Source: Psychrobacillus sp048572895
Lineage (GTDB): Bacteria; Bacillota; Bacilli; Bacillales_A; Planococcaceae
Direction: 5' to 3'
NCBI RefSeq assembly: GCF_048572895.1
Contig: NZ_CP183878.1
Coordinates: 3,100,001 to 3,164,000 of the forward strand
DNA: 64,000 nucleotides
Positions 15,772 to 24,879 of the stretch are shown here, piece after piece. A program made the position numbers and the translations under genes. Position 1 is the stretch's first letter; each line of letters begins with the position of its first letter. A model generated the notes under the pieces. It had not been told where the DNA came from and made no database searches. It was given only the letters and a program-made list of their open reading frames with translations.

Positions 15772-17116
15772 TTTCCTCCTCAGTAATATTGATTTCGATT
15801 GTTTTTTTGTGATGAGTACGTTTTACTGGAACAAATGAAAAAGCAATAGCTGCTAGAATGCCTGGAATTGCAAACGAAAGAAAATTCATTTGTGTGGATA
15901 GATTAAGTGAAACGAGGATGCCTCCAAATGTTGGCCCTATAATCCCCCCAATTCTTCCAATTCCCGAAGCAAAACCTATGGCAGTTGAGCGCATTAATGA
16001 TGGATAGTATTGGGATACAAAGGCATATGAAATGTTTTGAGCCCCCATTGTACATGCACCAGTTATTAATACTAATAAATAGAGAACAATCATGTTATTT
16101 TTAAAACCAAGAAGTGTCAATGAAACCGCTGCCATTATAAACATCGGAACTAGCACTTTCTTAACTCCAAATTTATCGGCAAGACCCCCAAGGATTAACG
16201 TTCCGATAATAGCACCGATATTTAAAACAATCATAAAGGATAAACTGGAACTAAGAGCATAGCCAGCACTAAACATCAAATTAGGAAGCCAAATACTGAT
16301 TCCATTTATCATTAACAAACACATGAAAAAGGCAATCCAGATCATTACCGTACCTAATGCACGATTATTTTTGAATAATGCAATCACGGGCGAACTAGGA
16401 TCTTTTTCGATTTCTGTACTTGTTACAAACTCTATTTCCGGTGTTAAGGATACCTTGTCATTCACTTTTGAAAGAACGTAACGAAGTTCATCTATTCGAC
16501 CTTTCACCAAAAGAATAGCGGGTGAATCATGAAAATACTTAATCATAAATGGAATGATTAAAAGTGGAATCGCTGCTACCCAGTAAACACTTTTCCACCC
16601 CAAAAGAGGTATAAAGTAAATACCTACAAAACCTGCCAAAATTCCTCCTACTGAAAAGGCACACATTACGATTGATACCATGGTGTTATGCAAATGTTTT
16701 GGTGCATAATCGGTCATTATAGCAATTACATTTGGCAATACACCACCAATACCTACCCCAGCAATGAATCGAAAAGTAGAGAACGTTAATGGACCTGGTG
16801 CAAATGCACATAAAAATGTAAATATACTAAATAGGATCACACATAAAATGAGGATATTCTTTCTTCCAAATTTGTCAGCTAAAATTCCAAAAAATATAGC
16901 CCCTAGCATCATCCCGAAAATTCCGTAACTACCAATGGCTCCCGCTTCAACAGGTGAAATGGACCATTCCTCCATAATAATAGGCACTATGGAACTATAG
17001 ATAACAAGATCGAACATATCAAAAACAATAATGAGGCAACAACAAATCAATAATCCCAAATGAAAGCGGTTAAATTTCCCTTCATTCACAACGTCGGTAA
17101 TATTTATTTTGGACAT
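15749..17116 (-). CDS. MFS transporter, aromatic acid:H+ symporter family
   Basis: 455 aa with 12 hydrophobic segments. The first segment carries the D..D motif (IVFDMFDLVIYSS) typical of the AAHS carriers PcaK and BenK, followed by the loop 2-3 motif GILADKFGRKN. It would bring an aromatic acid into the cell. The gene overlaps the monooxygenase downstream, and a GntR operator candidate lies just before it. A 180-base gap separates it from the GntR gene. Confidence 0.88.
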   Translation of the reverse strand: MSKINITDVVNEGKFNRFHLGLLICCCLIIVFDMFDLVIYSSIVPIIMEEWSISPVEAGAIGSYGIFGMMLGAIFFGILADKFGRKNILILCVILFSIFTFLCAFAPGPLTFSTFRFIAGVGIGGVLPNVIAIMTDYAPKHLHNTMVSIVMCAFSVGGILAGFVGIYFIPLLGWKSVYWVAAIPLLIIPFMIKYFHDSPAILLVKGRIDELRYVLSKVNDKVSLTPEIEFVTSTEIEKDPSSPVIALFKNNRALGTVMIWIAFFMCLLMINGISIWLPNLMFSAGYALSSSLSFMIVLNIGAIIGTLILGGLADKFGVKKVLVPMFIMAAVSLTLLGFKNNMIVLYLLVLITGACTMGAQNISYAFVSQYYPSLMRSTAIGFASGIGRIGGIIGPTFGGILVSLNLSTQMNFLSFAIPGILAAIAFSFVPVKRTHHKKTIEINITEEENVYEIES

Positions 17117-17130
17117 CCTTATCCCCCAGT

Positions 17131-17149
17131 CGTATAGAGTAGATATACG
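17131..17149. promoter_or_regulatory. GntR-type operator candidate before the MFS gene
   Basis: CGTATA-N7-TATACG, perfect 6-bp arms, 15 bases before the MFS start. HutC-type GntR sites have this look. A separate inverted repeat, ACAAACTCC/GGAGTTTGT, lies at 17207-17244. Confidence 0.4.
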
Positions 17150-17295
17150 CTCAAATTTCCAACAATCAGTTCATTTCGTAATTGCTTGGCATTTCATAAA
17201 TCAAAGACAAACTCCAAAATTCGATTTTGAACCAAGGAGTTTGTCCGCTACCTGACATTCTTGGGCGGGTTATTATCAAAAGGCAGCAAAAGTCA

Positions 17296-18042
17296 CTAAC
17301 GATTCACTGTGAAAGATAACTTATAATCAGAAGCTCTGTGAACGGCTTTTCTCCATCCTATAATTCGATCATTACGGGTGTGTAGCTTTGTTTCCATAAT
17401 AAGAACAGGTTCTTTATCCTCAACACTCAAAATCTCGGCCTCCATTTGGCTTGCACCTGCTGCATAGATTTGATGATCCCCTTTGGAAATGAATGTACCC
17501 TGCTCGTTCTCAAGAAGTACAAAGACACTTTCTGCTTCCTCTAACTCTTTTGTTCCTGGATTAAAATCCTCTGGAACGAGCAGATAGGTCTGCGCCCATA
17601 CAAGCGGTTTTCCTTTGAGCAGGATTAAGCGAGAAATTCTTAGAACTTCTACTTCTGGTTCAATACGGAGAATCTCACAAAGATTCTCCGTAGGTAGCAC
17701 ACGATCCACACTTAATATTTTCGATTTACAATCCATCCCTTGATCACGAAGGAAGCCAACTAGTCCTCCTAATTCTAATCCTGGGGGTCTTACTGGAAGC
17801 TCTTGAACGGGAAATGTACCCTTCGCTCGCTCTCTGTATACATAGCCCTCGTTAGCAAGCTCCTTTAGTGCTTGACGGACAGGTGCCCTACTCACATGAA
17901 ACCTCTCAACTAACTCATGCTCAGTACTAAATGGTCGACCTGTTTCAATAGCAGCAGCTTTAAGTTCCTTTATCAAAATTTCTTTAATTTGTTTATAAAG
18001 TGGCACCCCTGATTGTCGATCAATTGTAAGTTGTTTAGTCAT
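17296..18042 (-). CDS. GntR/HutC family transcriptional regulator
   Basis: 248 aa. N-terminal winged helix at about residues 10-75 (PLYKQIKEIL, then FHVSRAPVRQALKELANEGYVYRE.KGTF) and C-terminal UTRA ligand domain at about 95-240. These are usually repressors released by a pathway metabolite. The ATG overlaps the stop of the CoA-transferase B subunit as ATGA, so it is translated with the operon it probably controls. The ligand may be the aromatic substrate or a CoA ester. Confidence 0.9.
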   Translation of the reverse strand: MTKQLTIDRQSGVPLYKQIKEILIKELKAAAIETGRPFSTEHELVERFHVSRAPVRQALKELANEGYVYRERAKGTFPVQELPVRPPGLELGGLVGFLRDQGMDCKSKILSVDRVLPTENLCEILRIEPEVEVLRISRLILLKGKPLVWAQTYLLVPEDFNPGTKELEEAESVFVLLENEQGTFISKGDHQIYAAGASQMEAEILSVEDKEPVLIMETKLHTRNDRIIGWRKAVHRASDYKLSFTVNR

Positions 18043-18725
18043 AGCTGCACTCCTATAATCTCTGTTTTCAAGTCAGCATGTACCTTAAGCGGCGCTGCCG
18101 TACGTTCTTGTACATATTCAAACGTAACACCAGGAGCAAGCTCTAAAACGAGAAGTCCATCCTCTGTTACATCGATTATCGCTAGATTCGTATAAATACG
18201 ATCTACACAACGAGGAGTCGTTAGTGGATACGTACATTCCTCTACGATCTTAGGTCCTAGCTTACTAGTATGCTGCATAAACAGGAACACCCGCTTACTG
18301 CCGGCAGTAAGGTCCATTGCTCCACCAACACGCCCTAGAGTAGCGTTAGGAAGCTTCCAACTAGCCAGGTCACCATACTGTGAAACTTGAAAAGCACCTA
18401 GAACTGCTGCATCAAGGTGACCGCCACGAATCATCGCAAAGGATTCTGATTGTGAGAAGAACGCTCCTCCTGGTCGTAGTGTAATGGGTTCTTTTCCTGC
18501 ATTCACAAGATCCCAATCCTCTTCACCTGGTTCAGGTTTTGGTCCTAATCCAAGAAGACCATTTTCACTGTGTAAAATAATCTCTTTTCCCTCCGGAATA
18601 TAATCTGCTACAAGTGTAGGTAAACCAATCCCAAGATTCACGAACCAGCCATCCTCTAAATCTAAAGCTACTCGAGAAGCTAAGTCTGGCATTGACCAGC
18701 CAATTTGCTCTAGCTCTTTACTCAT
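18039..18725 (-). CDS. CoA-transferase, subunit B
   Basis: 228 aa. Carries the catalytic glutamate motif SENGLLGLGP with Glu54, which forms the glutamyl-CoA thioester in family I CoA transferases (succinyl-CoA:3-oxoacid, acetate or 3-oxoadipate type). GGHLDAAVLGA and GAMDLTAGSKRV follow as in the family. It overlaps subunit A by 8 bases and the GntR gene by 4. The pair would activate an acid of the pathway by CoA exchange; the exact acid is not determined. Confidence 0.9.
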   Translation of the reverse strand: MSKELEQIGWSMPDLASRVALDLEDGWFVNLGIGLPTLVADYIPEGKEIILHSENGLLGLGPKPEPGEEDWDLVNAGKEPITLRPGGAFFSQSESFAMIRGGHLDAAVLGAFQVSQYGDLASWKLPNATLGRVGGAMDLTAGSKRVFLFMQHTSKLGPKIVEECTYPLTTPRCVDRIYTNLAIIDVTEDGLLVLELAPGVTFEYVQERTAAPLKVHADLKTEIIGVQL

Positions 18726-19407
18726 TTACGAGCACCTTCCTTTCGCTTTCCACTTGAACTAAACGATGTACGTAAACGCTCGGCGTAACAATTGTTTCTG
18801 GATTAATTTCTCCAACTTCTACAATTTCGTCTACTTCTGCAATTGTAATTTTTGCGGCTGTCGCCATTACTGGGTTAAAGTTACGTTGTGCTTTGCGATA
18901 AATAAGATTCCCCCATCGATCTGCACGAAAGGCCCTAACAAAAGCATAGTCACCGACAATCGCATGCTCTAGAAGATATTCTCTATTATTAAATTCACGT
19001 GATTCCTTACCTTCTCCCAGTTCAGTCTGAACCGCAGTTGGCGTGTAAAATGCTGGGATTCCTGCTCCACCTGCACGGATACGCTCCGCTAATGTTCCTT
19101 GAGGTACAATTTCTAACTCAATCGTACCTTTTTGGAGACGTTCTACTAAATCATCTGCGTGTGGACCTACTGGGAAAGAACAGATAATCTTTCGTACTTG
19201 GTTATTACTAATAAGTGCAGCAACTCCATCACTAACGGCACCAATATTGTTGGATACAACCGTCAGATCCTTTACTCCATGTTCTGTAAGAGCGGAGATG
19301 AGGTTTAAAGGTAAACCACTGCCGCCAAATCCTCCAACGAGTAGCGTCGCACCGTCCTTTATATCAGCAACTGCTTCGGCTACATTTCCAAATCGTTTCT
19401 GGATCAT
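18718..19407 (-). CDS. CoA-transferase, subunit A
   Basis: 229 aa. GGFGGSGLPLNLI near residue 24 and the glycine-rich PQGTLAERIRAGGAGIPAFYTPT near 102-124 form the CoA-binding half of family I CoA transferases. Followed with an 8-base overlap by subunit B, giving a heteromeric enzyme. Sixteen bases separate it from the MBL hydrolase gene upstream. No acyl-CoA ligase is seen in the locus, so this transferase is the likely entry into CoA chemistry. Confidence 0.9.
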   Translation of the reverse strand: MIQKRFGNVAEAVADIKDGATLLVGGFGGSGLPLNLISALTEHGVKDLTVVSNNIGAVSDGVAALISNNQVRKIICSFPVGPHADDLVERLQKGTIELEIVPQGTLAERIRAGGAGIPAFYTPTAVQTELGEGKESREFNNREYLLEHAIVGDYAFVRAFRADRWGNLIYRKAQRNFNPVMATAAKITIAEVDEIVEVGEINPETIVTPSVYVHRLVQVESERKVLVNE

Positions 19408-19423
19408 TTATTTTTTCCTCCTC

Positions 19424-20386
19424 TCACTTTTTATATGTACTTTTCAGTTCTTCTTGATAAGCATGCATTGTCACAAAGAATGAGCAAGGCAAGTTTCGTG
19501 GATCTCCAGTGTAACCAATTTCATTTGCAATGGCTTCAAACGGTCCATATAGTCCATTACTTTCGCTGGACTGAGTATCTCTAGAGAGATGACGCTGCAT
19601 AAGATCAGTCAATTTCGCATCCATATCAAGGCTTGCTTGCAGAACTGATCCTACCTCTTCACCAGTAATTTGTGCACTTTGCAATTCACCATTGACATTG
19701 CGAAATGGATGCCCTAAGTACAAACGACTGGGATGAACTTCTTCCAACAAACGATGAACACTTTCACGATATAGCCCCGAATCTTCAATAGTAGGTAAGC
19801 CACCTAATCCACCATACATTTGAACCGCATCCGCCGCGAATGCCCAATTGAGACCATCTAGTACATATGTTACTGATCCAATTGAGTGTCCCGGTGTTTC
19901 AACAACGGTTAACGATACGTTACCACCAAGGCTGATGTGATCACCATCTTTGACTTCAATTTCTGGTTCTATATTGTTACCGATGTCCGTTGTTAACATG
20001 GTGATATGCTTTTCTTGTATTGCTCGATCGTTAATGTATTTTCCTTGGAGTGCTTTGTAATCAACAATATGTTCATTAAGATTTCGTAATAATCGAGCTT
20101 CTTTTTCCGGTATTACCACTTTTGCACGTCTTCCTGTCTTTTCCCATATTGCATAAGCACCACCAAGATGATCTACATGACCATGTGTTAAAAGAATCCA
20201 GCGAATATCCTCAATTCGTATGCCGTTTTGGGCAAGAATTGGCTCAATATCTTGCGCAGCAGATACATTAACTCCTGTATCAATGATTGCTGGTTCTAAC
20301 GCGTCCACATAATAAGCAAATGCAGAGACTGGACCGAATTTACATTCAATCGGAATAACATGTACTGAACTTTCCATTCGTTTCAC
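19424..20386 (-). CDS. MBL-fold metallo-hydrolase
   Basis: 320 aa. The THGHVDHLGG motif near residue 106 and the ETPGHSIGSVTYVLDG segment give the di-metal site of the glyoxalase II-like branch, with DAVQ and LGHPF as later ligands. The extra C-terminal 90 residues look helical, as in MBL hydrolases with a winged-helix tail. It lies between the CocE-type esterase and the CoA transferase on the same strand. A thioesterase or lactonase role fits, but the substrate is unknown. Weak GGAG site before the ATG. Confidence 0.82.
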   Translation of the reverse strand: MKRMESSVHVIPIECKFGPVSAFAYYVDALEPAIIDTGVNVSAAQDIEPILAQNGIRIEDIRWILLTHGHVDHLGGAYAIWEKTGRRAKVVIPEKEARLLRNLNEHIVDYKALQGKYINDRAIQEKHITMLTTDIGNNIEPEIEVKDGDHISLGGNVSLTVVETPGHSIGSVTYVLDGLNWAFAADAVQMYGGLGGLPTIEDSGLYRESVHRLLEEVHPSRLYLGHPFRNVNGELQSAQITGEEVGSVLQASLDMDAKLTDLMQRHLSRDTQSSESNGLYGPFEAIANEIGYTGDPRNLPCSFFVTMHAYQEELKSTYKK

Positions 20387-20471
20387 TCCTCTAATTAAGT
20401 TGGTACTACAATGCCCCTAATCGAGGAAATGCTATAGCTTGTTAGAAGATTCTCCCCATTGAAGCATGCAA

Positions 20472-22181
20472 TTATTTTGCACTCGCATTGTTCAATACAT
20501 TGAACTCTTTTGGAATAACCGGTAATACTAAACGAGATTGATGATCTTTATCACGATAGATTTTATGAGTTGTTGCACGCCCACTCGGTAAGTGGTAGCT
20601 ATCTGGTGGTAATAATTTTGCATCTTCCCCATCAAGCGGCTCGTTACATGCAAGTTCTAATTCGATGCGATGTCCTGCTTTAATAAGAAATGAAAATGGA
20701 TATAATCGGATTGCATACTCATTAATTTCACCAGGAGTTACGGGTACCACTCGGTTATGCGGATGCCATGGCTCTCCATATATTGACTTTTCTTCATTTA
20801 ATTCGCGATGAGATGCTTTTAAATAGCCTGATGTCATTAAAGTGCGCTTGCCACCTGGATCTACATCATAGAGCTTAGAGATGAAGTTAGTATCATCTGT
20901 ATCTATTTCCGCATGGATATATAATGCCCCTGTGCCTGTCATTTCTACAGGTTCTAAGAATTTATCACTCGTCCACTTAATCGTTTCCGATTTTGTAGTT
21001 ACTGTTAATGGTGCTTGATAGAATCCATCAGGATGAGCATATTCAGAAGCTAAAGGTTCTGGTTTCTCGCTAATTTTATGGCGAGGACGTAGGTAGAACT
21101 CTTTCTTTTCTTCATATTGCAATGGCCATTGATCTTCTCCACGCCATTTGTAAGAACCCTCTACAGAAAACTGCACTGTCGGTTCATCCATAATGCCTGT
21201 ATCAATACCTTTTAACCAGTAATCATACCATCGGAACATTTCGTCATGATTTTCATGGAATGGACGCTCTAACATAGGTGGAAGCGCTTGGATATCAAGT
21301 TTTTTAATGCCTGATACTTTATGGAATCCTTCTAGTGTGCCTTCTACATTCCAACCACGCCCCCATTTTGCTTGGAAGTATGTTGGGATTGTTACTTTAT
21401 GCGCTACTTCTATTGCCGAATCTTTTTGCCAAAACTCGCCATCAAGTGGGTTTAGTAAGTAATCCATCCATAATTCATGACGATCTTGATAATGTAATAG
21501 ATGAACAAAGTCTGACCAATGTGCGATATCTGGATCGTTTAAACGTTCTTGCGTTTTTTGTTTAAGCTCTTCAGGTGTGAATACTTTCGAGCTCTTACTT
21601 GCTACATTATTGAATGCATTACCGCTATCGCCGCCGCGTCCTTCACGAGAAGCACGTGGCATTAACCACATAATCCCACCGTGATAACAAAGTTCATAAA
21701 GATCGAAGTGACCACCGTTTGCAAATATTGCTTTTAAATGTGGTGGTTGCTCTGCAGCTCCTAATAGTTGAACAGATGCAAAGTATGAAATACCAATCAT
21801 TCCGATGTTCCCATCGCACCAATCTTGCTCCGCTAGCCATTCCACAAGGTCATAAATATCCTTGCCATCCCCATGACCACCAGAGTTATAGTTACCGCAC
21901 ATTTGTCCTTCAGAGCCCCCCGTTCCCCGTATATCCGCAATAATATGCGCATAACCCCGTGAAACTACTTCGGTGATGTCCCCTGCCTCAATGGCACCGT
22001 TCCAAAGATGACTTGGACGTGCTTGCGGAGGTAATGTTAGTGCCTGAGCTTGAAGTTCTTTACCGTAAGGGCTAATAGCAAGTAATGCTGGTACTTTTCC
22101 CGTGCCTTCAGGACGGTAAATATCTGCAGCAATATGTACACCGTCACGCATTTTAATGCGTTCATCCTTAGTGATAATCAT
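20472..22181 (-). CDS. CocE/NonD family hydrolase
   Basis: 569 aa, in the X-Pro dipeptidyl-peptidase/cocaine esterase family. MRDGVHIAADIYRPEG at the start, RGTGGSEG, then the nucleophile elbow GISYFAS near 135-141, are seen. The C-terminal jelly-roll domain starts near 375 and has the usual RLYPFSFLIKAGHRIEL end. CocE cleaves benzoyl esters; relatives act on acylated antibiotics or esters. In this locus it could release an aromatic acid from an ester. No signal peptide. AGGAGAG before the ATG. Confidence 0.85.
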   Translation of the reverse strand: MIITKDERIKMRDGVHIAADIYRPEGTGKVPALLAISPYGKELQAQALTLPPQARPSHLWNGAIEAGDITEVVSRGYAHIIADIRGTGGSEGQMCGNYNSGGHGDGKDIYDLVEWLAEQDWCDGNIGMIGISYFASVQLLGAAEQPPHLKAIFANGGHFDLYELCYHGGIMWLMPRASREGRGGDSGNAFNNVASKSSKVFTPEELKQKTQERLNDPDIAHWSDFVHLLHYQDRHELWMDYLLNPLDGEFWQKDSAIEVAHKVTIPTYFQAKWGRGWNVEGTLEGFHKVSGIKKLDIQALPPMLERPFHENHDEMFRWYDYWLKGIDTGIMDEPTVQFSVEGSYKWRGEDQWPLQYEEKKEFYLRPRHKISEKPEPLASEYAHPDGFYQAPLTVTTKSETIKWTSDKFLEPVEMTGTGALYIHAEIDTDDTNFISKLYDVDPGGKRTLMTSGYLKASHRELNEEKSIYGEPWHPHNRVVPVTPGEINEYAIRLYPFSFLIKAGHRIELELACNEPLDGEDAKLLPPDSYHLPSGRATTHKIYRDKDHQSRLVLPVIPKEFNVLNNASAK

Positions 22182-22209
22182 TTAAATTCTCTCCTTTTTT
22201 AATATCCCC

Positions 22210-22626
22210 TTATTCTTCCACAATTGGTGTGAAGCATGGTATAAAGGGACCCGGTTTATCTTCATCACCGCTTTGCTTAAATACCACTTTTACTCTTTGA
22301 CCGATATGTACTGTATCGAGGTCACAGTCAACGATATTCGTCATCATTTTCGGTCCTTCATCGAGCTCAACGAAAGCAATCGCATACTGTACGCCTCTTC
22401 GCATTACACTATACGTGTAAATAACTCCAGTACCTTTAGCTTCGACCCATGATGTTTTATCGCTCGTGCAATTTGGACATATAACTCGGGGATAATAATG
22501 GAACTCATCACAAGAATCACATAGTTTGATCAATAGCTTTCCTTCTGCAGCAGCATCCCAATAAGCTTGGTGTTCTGGATGAATCTCAGGAATTACCATT
22601 GTTCTAGATTGATAGGTTGTTACCAT
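22210..22626 (-). CDS. DUF35 OB-fold protein with zinc ribbon (ChsH2-like)
   Basis: 138 aa. A rubredoxin-like zinc ribbon (CDSC...YYPRVICPNC) covers about residues 36-58 and is followed by an OB fold opening WVEAKGTGVIYTYSVMRRG. DUF35 proteins bind acyl-CoA and pair with thiolase-fold enzymes; the pair can act as a thiolase, or as a retro-aldolase as in Ltp2-ChsH2 of steroid side-chain breakdown. It lies 3 bases after the thiolase-fold gene, in the order expected for a complex. Confidence 0.88.
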   Translation of the reverse strand: MVTTYQSRTMVIPEIHPEHQAYWDAAAEGKLLIKLCDSCDEFHYYPRVICPNCTSDKTSWVEAKGTGVIYTYSVMRRGVQYAIAFVELDEGPKMMTNIVDCDLDTVHIGQRVKVVFKQSGDEDKPGPFIPCFTPIVEE

Positions 22627-22629
22627 GAT

Positions 22630-23793
22630 TTACACCCTCTCCAAGATAAGTGTCGCACTACCATGACGGCTTGCTAGTCCGCCTCCCGTACCATGAGCTA
22701 ATGCAAGATCACAATTTTTCACTTGAACATTTGGATGAGCCTCTCCGCGCAGCTGACGAACCGCCTCGATTACTTTGACGATGCCGCCACGGCTTGCTGG
22801 GTGATTATTATTTAAACCGCCACCATCTGTATTGATAGGCAACTTGCCAATACCTGATATTAGATTTCCATCATCGACAAACTTACCACCTTCGCCCTTC
22901 TTACAAAAACCTAAGTCCTCCAGTTGCATCAACACCGTAATAGTGAAGCTATCATAGATGGAAGCATATTTAATATCCCCGGGCGTAACTCCCGCCTCCG
23001 CAAAAGCTCTTGGCCCTGACCAAATAGCTCCTGAATATGTAAGATCAACTTTGCCTCCTAATAGTCCTTTAGGAGCCTCACCACTACCTAACACTTTTAT
23101 AAGGGGGCGTTTTAAGCTTTTTGCAATTTCAGGACTAACTATTACCAACGCCCCTCCACCATCACTTACGACACAGCAATCTAAACGGTGTAAAGGATCT
23201 GCTACTATCGGAGACATTAGTACATCTTCAACTGTCACTAAGTCTCGTAACATGGCATTCGGATTATATTGTGCATGCTGTGAAGCCGCCACTTTTACCC
23301 AGGCCAATTGTTCACTCGTCGTACCGTATTCATGCATATGACGCATCGTTGCCATTGCGTACTCATTAACGGCAGTAGGTCCAAAAGGAAGCTCGAATGG
23401 TACATCAGGAACATTTGCACCTACGATTTTCTGTTTGACACCACTTCTGCCTTCAGAGCGTGGGCGGCCTGCCATCGTTATTAATGCGACATTACATTTA
23501 CCAGCAGCGATTGCTTGCGCGGCATGTGATACATGCGCAATGTATGATGAACCGCCAATATCTGTTGAATCGAGATGACGCACATTTAGCCCTAAATACT
23601 CGACCATAGAAAGGGCACCACCTGGCGCATCAGCAGCACAAAAGTATCCGTCCACATCTTTGAATGATAGCCCTGCATCCTCTAATGCACCTTTTGCACA
23701 TTCAGCATGTAAGACAGCAACTGATTTGTTTTCTGCTTTACGCGTTGGGTGTTCAAATGCCCCAGCTATAAAAGCCGCTCCTTTAATACTCAT
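22630..23793 (-). CDS. Thiolase-fold protein (SCP2/Ltp2-like), no catalytic cysteines
   Basis: 387 aa from ATG 23793 with GGGGGTTAGG upstream; the longer frame lacks a site. The thiolase fold is clear from FIAGAFEHPTRK at the start to GTGGGLASRHGSATL at the end. The usual nucleophile Cys is replaced: DIGGSSYIAHV at about 78-88 stands where thiolases have a Cys, and the C-terminal CxG is HGTGG. The conserved His is in NNHPASRGG. Ltp2-type retro-aldolases also lack the cysteines and need a DUF35 partner, which is next door. I therefore favour C-C cleavage of a beta-hydroxyacyl-CoA over thiolysis. Confidence 0.85.
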   Translation of the reverse strand: MSIKGAAFIAGAFEHPTRKAENKSVAVLHAECAKGALEDAGLSFKDVDGYFCAADAPGGALSMVEYLGLNVRHLDSTDIGGSSYIAHVSHAAQAIAAGKCNVALITMAGRPRSEGRSGVKQKIVGANVPDVPFELPFGPTAVNEYAMATMRHMHEYGTTSEQLAWVKVAASQHAQYNPNAMLRDLVTVEDVLMSPIVADPLHRLDCCVVSDGGGALVIVSPEIAKSLKRPLIKVLGSGEAPKGLLGGKVDLTYSGAIWSGPRAFAEAGVTPGDIKYASIYDSFTITVLMQLEDLGFCKKGEGGKFVDDGNLISGIGKLPINTDGGGLNNNHPASRGGIVKVIEAVRQLRGEAHPNVQVKNCDLALAHGTGGGLASRHGSATLILERV

Positions 23794-23849
23794 CTTCCTA
23801 ACCCCCTTTAATCTGTTCAACCAATTTTTGAAATCCAATGCTTCGCAAA

Positions 23850-24809
23850 TTAACGAGGATCTTGTAGGGATAAGAATGTTGCAGGTGTATGAACTAAGAG
23901 CTGTTCAATTTGCTCTTCAGTTACTCCTGCTTTACGAATATCTGGTAAAAACTCTTCAAATAAATAGTTTACAGAATGCCCTTTTAGACCCGGCCATCCT
24001 AATGCACAGCAATTTGCATCTGCAGCAATAACCGCTTTTTCTACAAACCCTTTATCTAGGAATCGCATGAAATGGTCTACACGATCTTTACGATAACGTC
24101 CCCAATAAGGCGGGTTTTCCATATCTAAGTCGTAACCAATTGTATCGAAACCAACATATCCTCCAAGGTTTGCGATTAATGAATCGCGCTCTTCATCTAC
24201 GTCCTGACCGACATCTGCGTGACCCATTAAAACACGATCTAACGAAAGACCTTCCTCATTGAAAATTTCAATTGCTGTATGCGGATCTGTAGTTAAGTGT
24301 GTAATGATTGGTGCACCTGTTTTTACTGCAGCACGCGCAGCTGCTCGGTAAATTCTTTTATCTAGCTCACTTAACTTACCGCCCCGACTTACACCAACTT
24401 TTATCGCACCCGCTTTTGCACTTGTACCAGCAATACCAACTGTTATTTCTTGAACAAATAAATCTGTTAAATATTCGACTGATTTTTCACGGAAGTAAGC
24501 TAAAGCGGAGTCACCTGCTACGAAACCAGTTACTGCTACAATATGTACACCTGTTCTACGTGATAGAACTTGGAAATATTCAAGATCACGTCCGTTTCCA
24601 ATCCCAGTACAATCTACAAATGTTTTACCACCGTGTTCCCGGAAGCGACGTAACTTGGCAATCGTTACTTCAAACGCCTCATCAGGTTTTTTCCACCATT
24701 GTGTATCTAAGTCACATCCCGGTAAACCAAACCCAATATGCTCATGCAACGATGTAATTCCTAAATCTTCTGATGCAACCGGACCTAAAACCGTATTAAC
24801 CTTACCCAT
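23850..24809 (-). CDS. Phosphotriesterase-family metallohydrolase, all metal ligands present
   Basis: 319 aa from ATG 24809 (AGGAGT 7 bases upstream; the frame runs on to 24845 without a site). Amidohydrolase-superfamily barrel of the PTE branch (Pfam PF02126). The ligand set is complete: His22 and His24 (SLHEHIG), Lys137 for carbamylation (AIKVG), His171 (ITHLTT), His197 (MGHADV) and Asp264 (AADAN). PTE-like proteins include lactonases and esterases. Pairs with the paralogue at 24880-25944, which lost these residues. A lactone or ester of the pathway is a likely substrate. Confidence 0.88.
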   Translation of the reverse strand: MGKVNTVLGPVASEDLGITSLHEHIGFGLPGCDLDTQWWKKPDEAFEVTIAKLRRFREHGGKTFVDCTGIGNGRDLEYFQVLSRRTGVHIVAVTGFVAGDSALAYFREKSVEYLTDLFVQEITVGIAGTSAKAGAIKVGVSRGGKLSELDKRIYRAAARAAVKTGAPIITHLTTDPHTAIEIFNEEGLSLDRVLMGHADVGQDVDEERDSLIANLGGYVGFDTIGYDLDMENPPYWGRYRKDRVDHFMRFLDKGFVEKAVIAADANCCALGWPGLKGHSVNYLFEEFLPDIRKAGVTEEQIEQLLVHTPATFLSLQDPR

Positions 24810-24879
24810 TTCTGTCACTCCTATCATTGTTTTTACTTCGTTCAAATTGTGGATATATTTTTATTTCTATGCGTTTGAT

